NCBI GenBank assembly: GCA_031262205.1
Contig: JAISID010000088.1
Span: forward strand, 1-5,282
Direction of reading: 5' to 3'
Origin: Holosporales bacterium
Lineage (GTDB): Bacteria; Pseudomonadota; Alphaproteobacteria; RUG11792
Length of the DNA stretch: 5,282 nt
Under the pieces are notes generated by a model. It searched no databases, had not been told where the DNA came from, and worked only from the letters and a program-made list of their open reading frames with translations. A program made the translations under genes and the position numbers. Positions 1 through 4,591 of the stretch are shown one piece after another. Each line of letters begins with the position of its first letter. Position 1 is the stretch's first letter.

Positions 1-78
1 TCTTCTCCATGGCTTTCACATTCGCGTAAATTGTTGTTTGACAAAAAATCGCAAGCTCGTCCTTCGACGCCTCGTTAA
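1..78 (+). CDS. Possible 3' end of an upstream gene (partial, uncertain)
   Basis: A reading frame is open from the first base to a TAA at 76-78 and encodes about 25 residues with a basic, Ser/Pro-rich end (…FDKKSQARPSTPR). It would stop 11 bases before the rlmB start, the spacing of an operon partner, and its stop region would supply the purine-rich stretch upstream of rlmB. I do not recognise the sequence. The opposite strand is also open over 1-97 and reads at least as protein-like, but has no ATG, GTG or TTG start near its upstream end. Which strand is coding cannot be settled from 90 bases. Confidence 0.25.
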   Translation, partial: SSPWLSHSRKLLFDKKSQARPSTPR

Positions 79-89
79 GAGTTAGTCGT

Positions 90-809
90 TTGTTAATTTA
101 TGGGATTCATGCTTGTAAAAGCGCCGTTACGTTAAGAAAGCAAGACGTACTGCGGGTTTATGTTGCGGACAACAAACCGATTCCAACTTGGTTGTCTCGC
201 ATACCTAAAAACAAGCTGTCGCATGTCGACGAAATTGAGTTGCAAAGAATGCTTCCTAAAAATGCAACGCATCAAGGCGTCGCCATTGAGATAGATTCCG
301 TTCAGTTCCGCGACGTAACAGAATTGTCGTCGACTCCTAAAAATTGCGTCGTCGCCATACTAGACGGAGTTACAGACCCGCATAATTTGGGTTCTATAAT
401 AAGGTCTGCCGCAGCGTTCGGCGTGAAAGGGATAATTTTAACGGAACGCTCTTCTTGCAAAGTAACCGGAGTCGTTGCAAAAACCGCTTCAGGCGGGTTA
501 GATCGCGTTTCTATATACATTGTCAAGAATCTCGCTCAAACAATCGATATTCTCAAGTCGTACGGTTTTTGGATTGTTGCGTTTAGCGAAAGAGGGGATA
601 AATTAACGCATGAATTAGACCTTCGGGGCAAAACATGTATTATCCTTGGCTCGGAAGGCAGCGGGATAAGAAGATTGCAGATAGAAAACGCCGACTTTGT
701 AACTACCTTACCTACAAATCCACAATTTCCAACGTTGAACGTATCTATAGCCGCCGCGATTGGGTTCTATGAAGTCGCCAGACAAAACGGATTTGGTTTT
801 GAAGATTAA
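90..809 (+). CDS. rlmB: 23S rRNA (guanosine-2'-O-)-methyltransferase RlmB, SpoU/TrmH family
   Basis: RlmB methylates the 2'-OH of one guanosine in the peptidyl-transferase region of 23S rRNA (G2251 in E. coli numbering) using S-adenosylmethionine, in the cytoplasm during ribosome assembly. The 239 residues match the usual ~240-250. The N-terminus has the family opening YGIHA (residues 4-8) of the small substrate-binding domain. The C-terminal SPOUT domain carries all three motifs: motif 1 around D92-R105 with N99, G101 and R105; motif 2 LGSEGSGIRR (186-195); motif 3 ending TLNVS (215-219) followed by the Ala-rich helix. The start is TTG at 90. It is chosen because it places M-L-I-Y-G-I-H where E. 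coli has M-I-Y-G-I-H after a few residues, and no ATG, GTG or TTG lies upstream before an in-frame stop at 39-41. The frame upstream (42-89) is open but has no usual start. No convincing terminator follows. RlmB rather than TrmH is favoured by the YGIHA domain and the length. Confidence 0.93.
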   Translation: MLIYGIHACKSAVTLRKQDVLRVYVADNKPIPTWLSRIPKNKLSHVDEIELQRMLPKNATHQGVAIEIDSVQFRDVTELSSTPKNCVVAILDGVTDPHNLGSIIRSAAAFGVKGIILTERSSCKVTGVVAKTASGGLDRVSIYIVKNLAQTIDILKSYGFWIVAFSERGDKLTHELDLRGKTCIILGSEGSGIRRLQIENADFVTTLPTNPQFPTLNVSIAAAIGFYEVARQNGFGFED

Positions 810-916
810 ATTTTGAAAAAGAACGGCGTGTTTTTATTTGATTTTTAAGGAAGTCTTCCGTGGCGACGGTTATATGCAAGGGATATAATATTTGTCTTTT
901 GGCGTACTTCGATTGT

Positions 917-990
917 ACCGATTTATCACGCGTCGGTTGTCAAGGGACGCTTCGCTCTCACGCCCTTGACAAGCCGCTTTATAAATCGGT
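917..990. repeat. 74-bp imperfect palindromic element
   Basis: The outer arms ACCGATTTAT (917-926) and ATAAATCGGT (981-990) are perfect reverse complements, and so are the inner arms TTGTCAAGGG (937-946) and CCCTTGACAA (963-972). Between outer and inner arms lie 10 bases on the left and 8 on the right that also pair partly (GCG with CGC). The centre is a 16-base GC-richer loop. Folded as RNA it gives a long interrupted hairpin of more than 20 pairs. No T-run follows, so it is not a normal intrinsic terminator for rlmB, which ends about 110 bases earlier. Small dispersed palindromes of this size are known in Rickettsia genomes (RPE family); membership in such a family is only inferred here, because a second copy is not in the window. 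Confidence 0.65.
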
Positions 991-1111
991 CGAGATATCC
1001 TCGTTCCAAAAGATAAATATTATTTGGGGAAGGTTTGGTTGTTATAATCCGAGATTTTCTTATAGCAAAATATTTAAACGACGACTTTTCTTTCGGTCAT
1101 ATTTTTTGCGT

Positions 1112-1150
1112 GCAAACCTTGCTCGCAAGGTTCTAGGGAATGATGTTTGC
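1112..1150. repeat. Nested hairpin, two alternative stems
   Basis: AACCTTGC (1115-1122) and GCAAGGTT (1125-1132) form a perfect 8-bp inverted repeat with a 2-base centre. Around it, GCAAAC (1112-1117) can pair with GTTTGC (1145-1150). The two stems share bases 1115-1117, so full versions of both exclude each other, although a shortened inner stem (CCTTGC/GCAAGG) fits inside the outer one. It lies in the gene-free stretch downstream of rlmB and may belong to the same structured element or RNA. Confidence 0.45.
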
Positions 1151-1325
1151 AATCTTCTAATCGCGTTTTAAAATTTGCATGCCGGAAAGTTTATGTAATA
1201 AAGATTTGCCGTTCGCGTTAAAACGATAAAAAGAAAGAAACTAGGAAAGAGGAGGGGGTTAACGGCGACGCCGCGCCAGAGCATCTGTTTCAGGAGTCAA
1301 TAATTATTCCGATTTTATTTTTTTT

Positions 1326-1751
1326 CTATTTCTCTTGAAACCAGTTGAAATCTAGAGGCCTATCTGTATTTGTTAATATTATCATATGTATATAGCTAAT
1401 AACTGCTAGTCGCAATAAGGTTTTTTGATTTATATAAAGCGATGTATCTCCTTGTATTTGTTTTTCAAGGCTGTTAATTATAAACAATATTTCTTGTTGT
1501 GTACTTGTTTTTATAATATAAAAAACCCATTGATCTAGTATTTGTTTTGATGTATAATATTCCTTATTAGGAAGCAACTTGTTTCTATTTTTTTCTATAA
1601 AGTCATTAATAGCATTAGTCAAATCATTTTCTAATTTGTTTAAATTTATTTTTAATTTTATATTTACTTTAATACTGTAATAAATTGCCGATACTATCAT
1701 CAAAATAATACAGGCTAAGATTTTACCTACTGCTTGTTCCCAATCTATCAT
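1326..1751 (-). CDS. Hypothetical membrane-anchored protein, very AT-rich gene
   Basis: 141 residues that I do not recognise. Residues about 8-29 form one hydrophobic segment (GKILACIILMIVSAIYY as core) preceded by acidic and few basic residues. A helical, Asn/Lys-rich, possibly coiled region follows (about 30-62), then a more amphipathic helical part to the C-terminus. No catalytic motif is visible. The product therefore looks like a single-pass membrane protein with a soluble domain of about 110 residues. Sampled 60-base lines inside the gene have 10-27% GC, whereas lines in rlmB and secB reach 48-50%, so the gene is compositionally foreign or under weak selection. The ATG at 1749-1751 overlaps by four bases (ATGA) the TGA that ends the broken frame upstream, suggesting the two were once translationally coupled. 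The frame is intact, which argues that the gene is real, but extreme AT content makes chance helical-looking frames more likely. Confidence 0.6.
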   Translation of the reverse strand: MIDWEQAVGKILACIILMIVSAIYYSIKVNIKLKINLNKLENDLTNAINDFIEKNRNKLLPNKEYYTSKQILDQWVFYIIKTSTQQEILFIINSLEKQIQGDTSLYINQKTLLRLAVISYIHMIILTNTDRPLDFNWFQEK

Positions 1752-1775
1752 TTCTTATTATGTTCTTTTTTAACA

Positions 1776-1794
1776 CTATAATTTCGTATTATAG
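1776..1794. repeat. Perfect 7-bp hairpin CTATAAT/ATTATAG
   Basis: CTATAAT (1776-1782) and ATTATAG (1788-1794) are perfect reverse complements around the 5-base loop TTCGT. It lies just upstream of the AT-rich membrane gene, inside the end of the broken frame. On the minus strand its upstream arm contains TATAAT. Confidence 0.45.
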
Positions 1795-1796
1795 CA
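1788..1796 (-). promoter_or_regulatory. Extended -10 element for the AT-rich membrane gene
   Basis: The minus strand reads TGCTATAAT, a perfect extended -10 (TGn plus TATAAT). Transcription would begin near 1781, leaving about 30 bases before the ATG. No good -35 is seen 16-18 bases upstream, which extended -10 promoters can lack. In AT-rich DNA such a match can arise by chance, and it sits within the broken upstream frame. Confidence 0.35.
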
Positions 1797-2089
1797 TTGT
1801 TGAATGTAGCCGTTATGAAAATCGGTCGTGTTAATTCTTCAATTATGTTTGTCTTCGATTTAATTTCCGAATTTAAGTATAAAGATCCTTTTCTTCTTTT
1901 CCAAATTCAGAGACGCCATTTATCAATAACCCCGATTGAGCTTTAGTTCTATTAAACTGTCCCATTAATAACTTAATGAAACCGATCGTTTCGGAGTTCT
2001 ATACCTTTCTGAGAAAGCTATCTATAACATGTGAGAGCATTACTTTGAGATGGATTGATAGTATAAACAAAATGTGCTAACGAATGAAG

Positions 2090-2110
2090 CTGGAATGTTT
2101 CGCATTCTAG
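2090..2110 (-). other. Hairpin at the secB stop codon
   Basis: CTGGAATG (2090-2097) pairs with CATTCTAG (2103-2110), eight pairs including one G-T, around the loop TTTCG. It includes the secB stop codon (2107-2109). There is no T-run on the minus strand after it, so it is at best a 3'-end stabilising or weak pausing structure rather than a standard intrinsic terminator. Confidence 0.35.
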
Positions 2111-2577
2111 TTCAGTTTGCTATTGTCCTTCTTCTTTTCAAGGTATAGCGAGGCGAAATCGATAGGGTCGATCATCAAAGGCGGATAGCCGCCGTTTCTC
2201 GTTACGTTTGCAATGATTTCTCTTACGAATGGGAACATCAGAAACGGACAGTGAACCAATAAGCTAGTCTCCAAAATGTCGGGCTTAAGGTCTTGCGCGA
2301 CGGAAACTAATCCTGCGTACGTTAATTCTAGAACGAATATCGAGGTCTTCTCTAAAGTTGATTTTGCCGAAACAGTCATAGATACCTCGTAGTTTTCTTC
2401 GCTTAATTTTGCGACGCGAGTTTCGACGTTTACAGCGACCTCCGGCTGTTTATTGGAATCAGGTTCATTGTATTTCAATAGAAAATTCGGATTCTCAAAA
2501 GAAAGGTCTTTAATATATTGGTCGTGTATATAAAAAGGATACTGAGACGTTTTAGTCTGGTTTATGTTGTCTGTCAT
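2107..2577 (-). CDS. secB: Protein-export chaperone SecB
   Basis: SecB is a cytoplasmic tetrameric chaperone that holds precursor proteins unfolded and delivers them to SecA for export through SecYEG, especially outer-membrane and periplasmic proteins. The 156 residues match the family (about 150-170). Family landmarks are the N-terminal strand YIKDLSFENP (residues 21-30), the central ELTYAGL, and the highly conserved C-terminal block at about 110-145 beginning CPFLMFPFVREI and continuing through RNGGYPPLMIDPIDF. The start ATG (2575-2577) has a clear Shine-Dalgarno GGAG at 2584-2587. rpmB ends 31 bases upstream on the same strand, so the two are probably cotranscribed from the rpmB promoter. 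The Lys/Asn-rich tail after residue 145 is the variable end of the family. The nearby outer-membrane protein gene encodes the sort of client SecB would carry. Confidence 0.96.
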   Translation of the reverse strand: MTDNINQTKTSQYPFYIHDQYIKDLSFENPNFLLKYNEPDSNKQPEVAVNVETRVAKLSEENYEVSMTVSAKSTLEKTSIFVLELTYAGLVSVAQDLKPDILETSLLVHCPFLMFPFVREIIANVTRNGGYPPLMIDPIDFASLYLEKKKDNSKLN

Positions 2578-2608
2578 TTGAAACTCCGATTATTTAAAAA
2601 ATATAGAT

Positions 2609-2887
2609 CTACGGTTTATCTTGCAATGTTTTCTTAAGAGACAAGGCTTTCTTGCTTAGTTTAGAATCGGCCGTTTTTAAAAGATAATTGTCGATTCCTC
2701 CGCTTGCTTCGACGCTTCTAATTCCGTTTGGCGTTACTCGTAAGCGAATAGAATGCCCTAGCGTCTCGCTTAAAAAAGAGACGTTCTGCAAGTTGGGCAA
2801 AAACCTTCGGGACAGTTTATTGTTGGCGTGGCTGACATTGCATCCATACAGCACGGCTTTGCCAGTTAATTCACACTTTCTAGACAT
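2609..2887 (-). CDS. rpmB: 50S ribosomal protein L28
   Basis: L28 is a small structural protein of the large ribosomal subunit. From the ATG at 2885-2887 the product has 92 residues and begins MSRKCELTGK, the usual L28 N-terminus. It continues with NVSHANNK and RRFLPNLQNV, both hallmark segments, then the LRVTPNGIRSVEASGG block and a basic tail. Another in-frame ATG at 2903-2905 would add six hydrophobic residues (MFSFII). It is rejected because L28 homologues start at M-S/A-R, and because the promoter at 2924-2952 would leave only about 12 bases of leader for it, against about 30 for the chosen start. No strong Shine-Dalgarno is seen at either. The gene heads an operon with secB and is divergent from the outer-membrane protein gene. 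Confidence 0.93.
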   Translation of the reverse strand: MSRKCELTGKAVLYGCNVSHANNKLSRRFLPNLQNVSFLSETLGHSIRLRVTPNGIRSVEASGGIDNYLLKTADSKLSKKALSLKKTLQDKP

Positions 2888-2923
2888 TATTATAAAGCTA
2901 AACATACGACGTAATATCTCATT

Positions 2924-2952
2924 ATTTTAATTTATATCAAAATTCCTGTCAA
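2924..2952 (-). promoter_or_regulatory. Promoter of rpmB-secB
   Basis: On the minus strand a perfect -35 TTGACA (2947-2952) is followed by a 17-base spacer and -10 TAAAAT (2924-2929, five of six consensus bases). The predicted start of transcription is near 2917, about 30 bases ahead of the rpmB ATG. This is one of the two best sigma-70-type promoters in the window and fits constant expression of a ribosomal protein. Confidence 0.75.
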
Positions 2953-2974
2953 CACATTCAGCCGCGCTTTTTAG

Positions 2975-3002
2975 TTGTTTTTTTTTTTTTTGATTTTACA
3001 AT
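2975..3002 (+). promoter_or_regulatory. Candidate promoter of the outer-membrane protein gene with a T14 tract in the spacer
   Basis: A possible -35 TTGTTT (2975-2980) and -10 TACAAT (2997-3002, five of six consensus bases) are 16 bases apart. The run of 14 T (2978-2991) begins in the -35 and fills most of the spacer. Transcription would start near 3009, giving a leader of about 27 bases. Length changes in the T run would alter the -35/-10 distance and so promoter strength. The -35 match is only three bases, so the exact boxes are uncertain; the tract and its position upstream of the gene are plain. Confidence 0.5.
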
Positions 3003-3035
3003 GTTTAGCAAGGATTCTTCAGAAAATAGGAAGAA

Positions 3036-3905
3036 ATGAAGAAAACATTAGGAACAGGAATAGTTTTGTTAAGCAGTCTAGCTTTAGAAACAGAAGCGAA
3101 AGTAAACAATGCGTTTTACGCGGAAATTGAAGGGAAGTTTACTAAAACAAAAGAGGAAGGGAGATTGCCAAAACAAATAACTGGAACTGGATTAGGGCGT
3201 AACCTCAAAGTAACAATTCCCAAAAAGTTCCCGCGTGTAACCAGAGACACTTATGCGGGGAATCTATCCTTTGGATGGACTTGCATAATACCGACGGATG
3301 GTTTTGGAACGTTGATGCCAGGGCTAGATTTAACGGGGACTATAGGAAAAACTACAACCAAAATGAAAGACTCTACGATTAAGATTCAAGATTTAACGTC
3401 TCGCGCGTCTAGAACAATAAAAGTAGCTGGAGGCAAAGATAAAAGCCGTTTCTATAACGTGTGTTTATTTACTAGATTTGAACATATGTTTGCTTTAGCG
3501 GAGAATCATTCTCTTGGTTATGCGTTAAAATGCGCGATTAACGAATGCAAGCCTAAAGGAGGTGAATGGACTCCTTCCATAACTCCGATAGTCGGATTAG
3601 TATATGTGTTCAATATGGGCGGATTTACCTTAAAACTTAAGGGAGAAGGAAATTATAATTCGTTGCCTGGAAGCAGAAATATGTACAAAAATTACTGGCA
3701 GCCTTCGGCAATAGCGCAGATCAAATATGCGTTCAATAGAGACGGAACGATTCGTCCATACATACAATTCAATTTCACTCATAATTTCAAAGTTACTCAA
3801 AAGACGAAAAGAAAGGCGGAAGCGTTTGGCGTTAGATTGCCTTTCCAAGCGAAGAATAAAACAAGCAGTCAAATGTACTCGCTTAAGTTAGGATTAGAAT
3901 TTTAA
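3036..3905 (+). CDS. Predicted outer-membrane beta-barrel protein, family not recognised
   Basis: 289 residues. Residues 1-21 look like a Sec signal peptide: MKK, a hydrophobic core (GIVLLSSLALE), then TEA with likely cleavage before K22. The mature part has many short stretches of alternating polar and hydrophobic residues typical of beta strands, basic loops (for example around KTKRKAEAF), and ends YSLKLGLEF. The last segment with C-terminal Phe is the BAM recognition signature of outer-membrane proteins. Four cysteines are present (in GWTC, NVC and KCAINEC), unusual for a barrel. The start ATG has AGGAAG directly upstream (3028-3033). I see no enzymatic motif and cannot assign a family; a surface-exposed barrel or small porin of an obligate host-associated alphaproteobacterium is the inference. 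It stands alone as a transcription unit between a T14-containing promoter and a strong terminator. SecB, encoded next door, is a plausible export chaperone. Confidence 0.8.
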   Translation: MKKTLGTGIVLLSSLALETEAKVNNAFYAEIEGKFTKTKEEGRLPKQITGTGLGRNLKVTIPKKFPRVTRDTYAGNLSFGWTCIIPTDGFGTLMPGLDLTGTIGKTTTKMKDSTIKIQDLTSRASRTIKVAGGKDKSRFYNVCLFTRFEHMFALAENHSLGYALKCAINECKPKGGEWTPSITPIVGLVYVFNMGGFTLKLKGEGNYNSLPGSRNMYKNYWQPSAIAQIKYAFNRDGTIRPYIQFNFTHNFKVTQKTKRKAEAFGVRLPFQAKNKTSSQMYSLKLGLEF

Positions 3906-3928
3906 TTGAGTAAACCGTAAGAAGGAAA

Positions 3929-3966
3929 AAAGAGGCGTTTATTTTAATAGCGTTAAACGCCTCTTT
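3929..3966. terminator. Bidirectional intrinsic terminator
   Basis: AAAGAGGCGTTTA (3929-3941) and TAAACGCCTCTTT (3954-3966) make a perfect 13-bp stem with a 12-base loop. On the + strand it follows the outer-membrane protein gene by 24 bases and ends in a short T stretch (CTCTTTATAAAT). On the minus strand the stem is followed by T6 (3927-3932 complement), a better U-tract. It thus can stop transcripts arriving from both convergent units. Confidence 0.85.
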
Positions 3967-4027
3967 ATAAATAATGGAAGGGGATTCAAAAAGCTCAAAT
4001 TTTAATAATAATTATGTTTTGGTATAC

Positions 4028-4054
4028 AAAAAAACGCCAAGTTTAAGGATGGCG
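4028..4054 (-). terminator. Intrinsic terminator of the ndk/phosphatidyltransferase unit
   Basis: On the minus strand CGCCA (4050-4054) and TGGCG (4035-4039) form a 5-bp GC-rich stem with a loop of about 10 bases, followed directly by T7 (4028-4034). The stem overlaps the last sense codons and the stop of the phosphatidyltransferase gene (stop at 4043-4045 lies in the loop). With the stronger stem at 3929-3966 behind it, this gives two terminators in tandem for leftward transcription. Confidence 0.7.
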
Positions 4055-4591
4055 AGAAGTTCTTAGAAAATTGCCAATATATTTAAAGAATGTAAAGATA
4101 ATCAATAAAAGGCAAATAACGCTAAGTATCTTTAGCAATAACAAATTAGGATTGAAAATAACTGAAAGTATGCACAGCGTAAAAATTAACGCCGTACAAA
4201 TTTTGCTTGCGTAAATCGGCTTTATGTCGACTGTTAATTTTTTAGTAAGGACAGCTCCGCCGCCGATTAATAATGCGCAGTCTCTGACGGTTAAAAACAC
4301 AGCGACCAATAAAATAGGGAAGGGAGCTTTAAAATAAAAATATATTCCCCATAGAACGACGTTAGAAAATATCTTATCCGCTAATGGATCGAGAAGCTCC
4401 CCAAATTTAGATTCAACTTTGAGCTTTCTGGCAAAGTATCCGTCGAAGAAATCGCTCGCCGCTCCGCACAGCAATATAAGAAGAGCTTGTATTTTTAAAC
4501 TGTTAAATATAACGAACAAAAATAACGGAGCGCAAATTAGCCTGAGCAAACTGAGCGAATTAGGCAAATGCCTAACGAAATTACCCGACAA
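4043..4591 (-). CDS. CDP-alcohol phosphatidyltransferase family protein (PgsA or CDP-OH-type cardiolipin synthase)
   Basis: An integral membrane enzyme that transfers a phosphatidyl group from CDP-diacylglycerol to an alcohol; for PgsA this is glycerol 3-phosphate, the first committed step to phosphatidylglycerol and cardiolipin. The full active-site signature is present: D47-x2-D50-G51-x2-A54-R55-x8-G64-x3-D68-x3-D72. Hydrophobic segments lie before it (about 18-45) and several times after it. The length of 182 residues is that of PgsA. The segment after the motif contains VRDCALLIGG (about 102-111) and later ASKI, which in my reading resembles the cardiolipin-synthase-type branch as much as classical PgsA, so the substrate is left open. 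The start is TTG at 4589-4591, overlapping ndk by 11 bases. A second TTG at 4565-4567 would give M-PNSLSLLRL, closer to the usual N-terminus of the family; both lack a strong Shine-Dalgarno. It is cotranscribed with ndk. Confidence 0.88.
   Translation of the reverse strand: MSGNFVRHLPNSLSLLRLICAPLFLFVIFNSLKIQALLILLCGAASDFFDGYFARKLKVESKFGELLDPLADKIFSNVVLWGIYFYFKAPFPILLVAVFLTVRDCALLIGGGAVLTKKLTVDIKPIYASKICTALIFTLCILSVIFNPNLLLLKILSVICLLLIIFTFFKYIGNFLRTSRHP

Larger units (their letters stand above)
810..1325. other. Gene-free stretch rich in inverted repeats
   Basis: More than 500 bases without a convincing gene. A GTG-started frame covers 860-1171 (103 codons), but the product is Cys- and aromatic-rich, resembles nothing I know, and most of its 5' third is an inverted repeat, so I do not call it a gene. 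Dyads seen here are 849-859 (5-bp arms, 1-base centre), 870-888 (TTATAT/ATATAA), 917-990 (listed separately), 1112-1150 (listed separately), 1164-1171 with 1218-1225 (CGTTTTAA/TTAAAACG) and 1263-1273 (CGGCGACGCCG). The stretch ends in a T8 run at 1318-1325 after a weak 5-bp stem (1293-1310), which could end a + strand transcript. It could be a structured RNA, a palindromic repeat element or decayed sequence. I looked for tmRNA, RNase P, SRP RNA and tRNA signatures and found none. Confidence 0.5.
1748..2040 (-). pseudogene. Broken small gene upstream of the AT-rich membrane gene
   Basis: Read on the minus strand, one frame gives …NSETIGFIKLLMGQFNRT… to …EFGKEEKDLYT and stops at TAA (1873-1875). 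The frame one base back continues immediately as LNSEIKSKTNIIEELTRP… and ends …SVKKEHNKK at TGA (1748-1750), overlapping the next ATG. The second part has no ATG, GTG or TTG of its own, and its frame is closed by TGA a short way upstream, so the two halves most simply belong to one gene with a 1-base frameshift near 1875. The original start could be ATG at 1963-1965 (about 71 residues after repair) or ATG at 2038-2040 (about 97 residues), but the longer version also needs readthrough of TAG at 1999-2001. I do not recognise the protein. Other fragments that look protein-like upstream (minus-strand frame 2018-2119) may be more of the same remnant. A 43-codon frame on the + strand (1816-1947) overlaps and is taken as a shadow. 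Confidence 0.5.

Noticed and set aside
38..43. Perfect TTGACA as -35 for rlmB
   Set aside because: No acceptable -10 lies 16-18 bases downstream, so it is probably a chance match within coding sequence.
302..526. 74-codon minus-strand frame inside rlmB
   Set aside because: Shadow of a well-conserved methyltransferase domain.
816..838. Possible rlmB terminator (A5 and T5 flanking a GC-rich centre)
   Set aside because: Only the A/T ends pair; the centre does not form a stable GC stem.
860..1171. 103-codon + strand frame with GTG start downstream of rlmB
   Set aside because: It runs through both arms of the 74-bp palindrome, has unnatural Cys/aromatic content, no Shine-Dalgarno of note and no recognisable homologue; best taken as a chance frame across a repeat.
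1258..1310. tRNA-like string and a short minus-strand frame ending in four Arg
   Set aside because: No acceptor or T-arm can be built around the CTGTTTCAG hairpin, and the frame has only about 14 codons without a ribosome binding site.
810..1325. Permuted tmRNA, RNase P RNA or SRP RNA in the gene-free stretch
   Set aside because: I found no GGTTCGA-type T-arm, tag codons, GAGGAAAGTCC/ACAGA P4 elements or SRP tetraloop region on either strand.
1816..1947. 43-codon + strand frame with ATG start
   Set aside because: It overlaps the minus-strand broken gene, whose frames read more like protein and connect by ATGA to the next gene; the + frame has no visible ribosome binding site.
2903..2905. 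Upstream ATG as the rpmB start
   Set aside because: It adds MFSFII before the canonical MSRKCELTGK start and leaves too short a leader from the predicted promoter.
2688..2930. 80-codon + strand frame opposite rpmB
   Set aside because: Shadow of rpmB, which has the unmistakable L28 sequence and its own promoter.
3630..3872. 80-codon minus-strand frame inside the outer-membrane protein gene
   Set aside because: Opposite-strand shadow without promoter or ribosome binding site.
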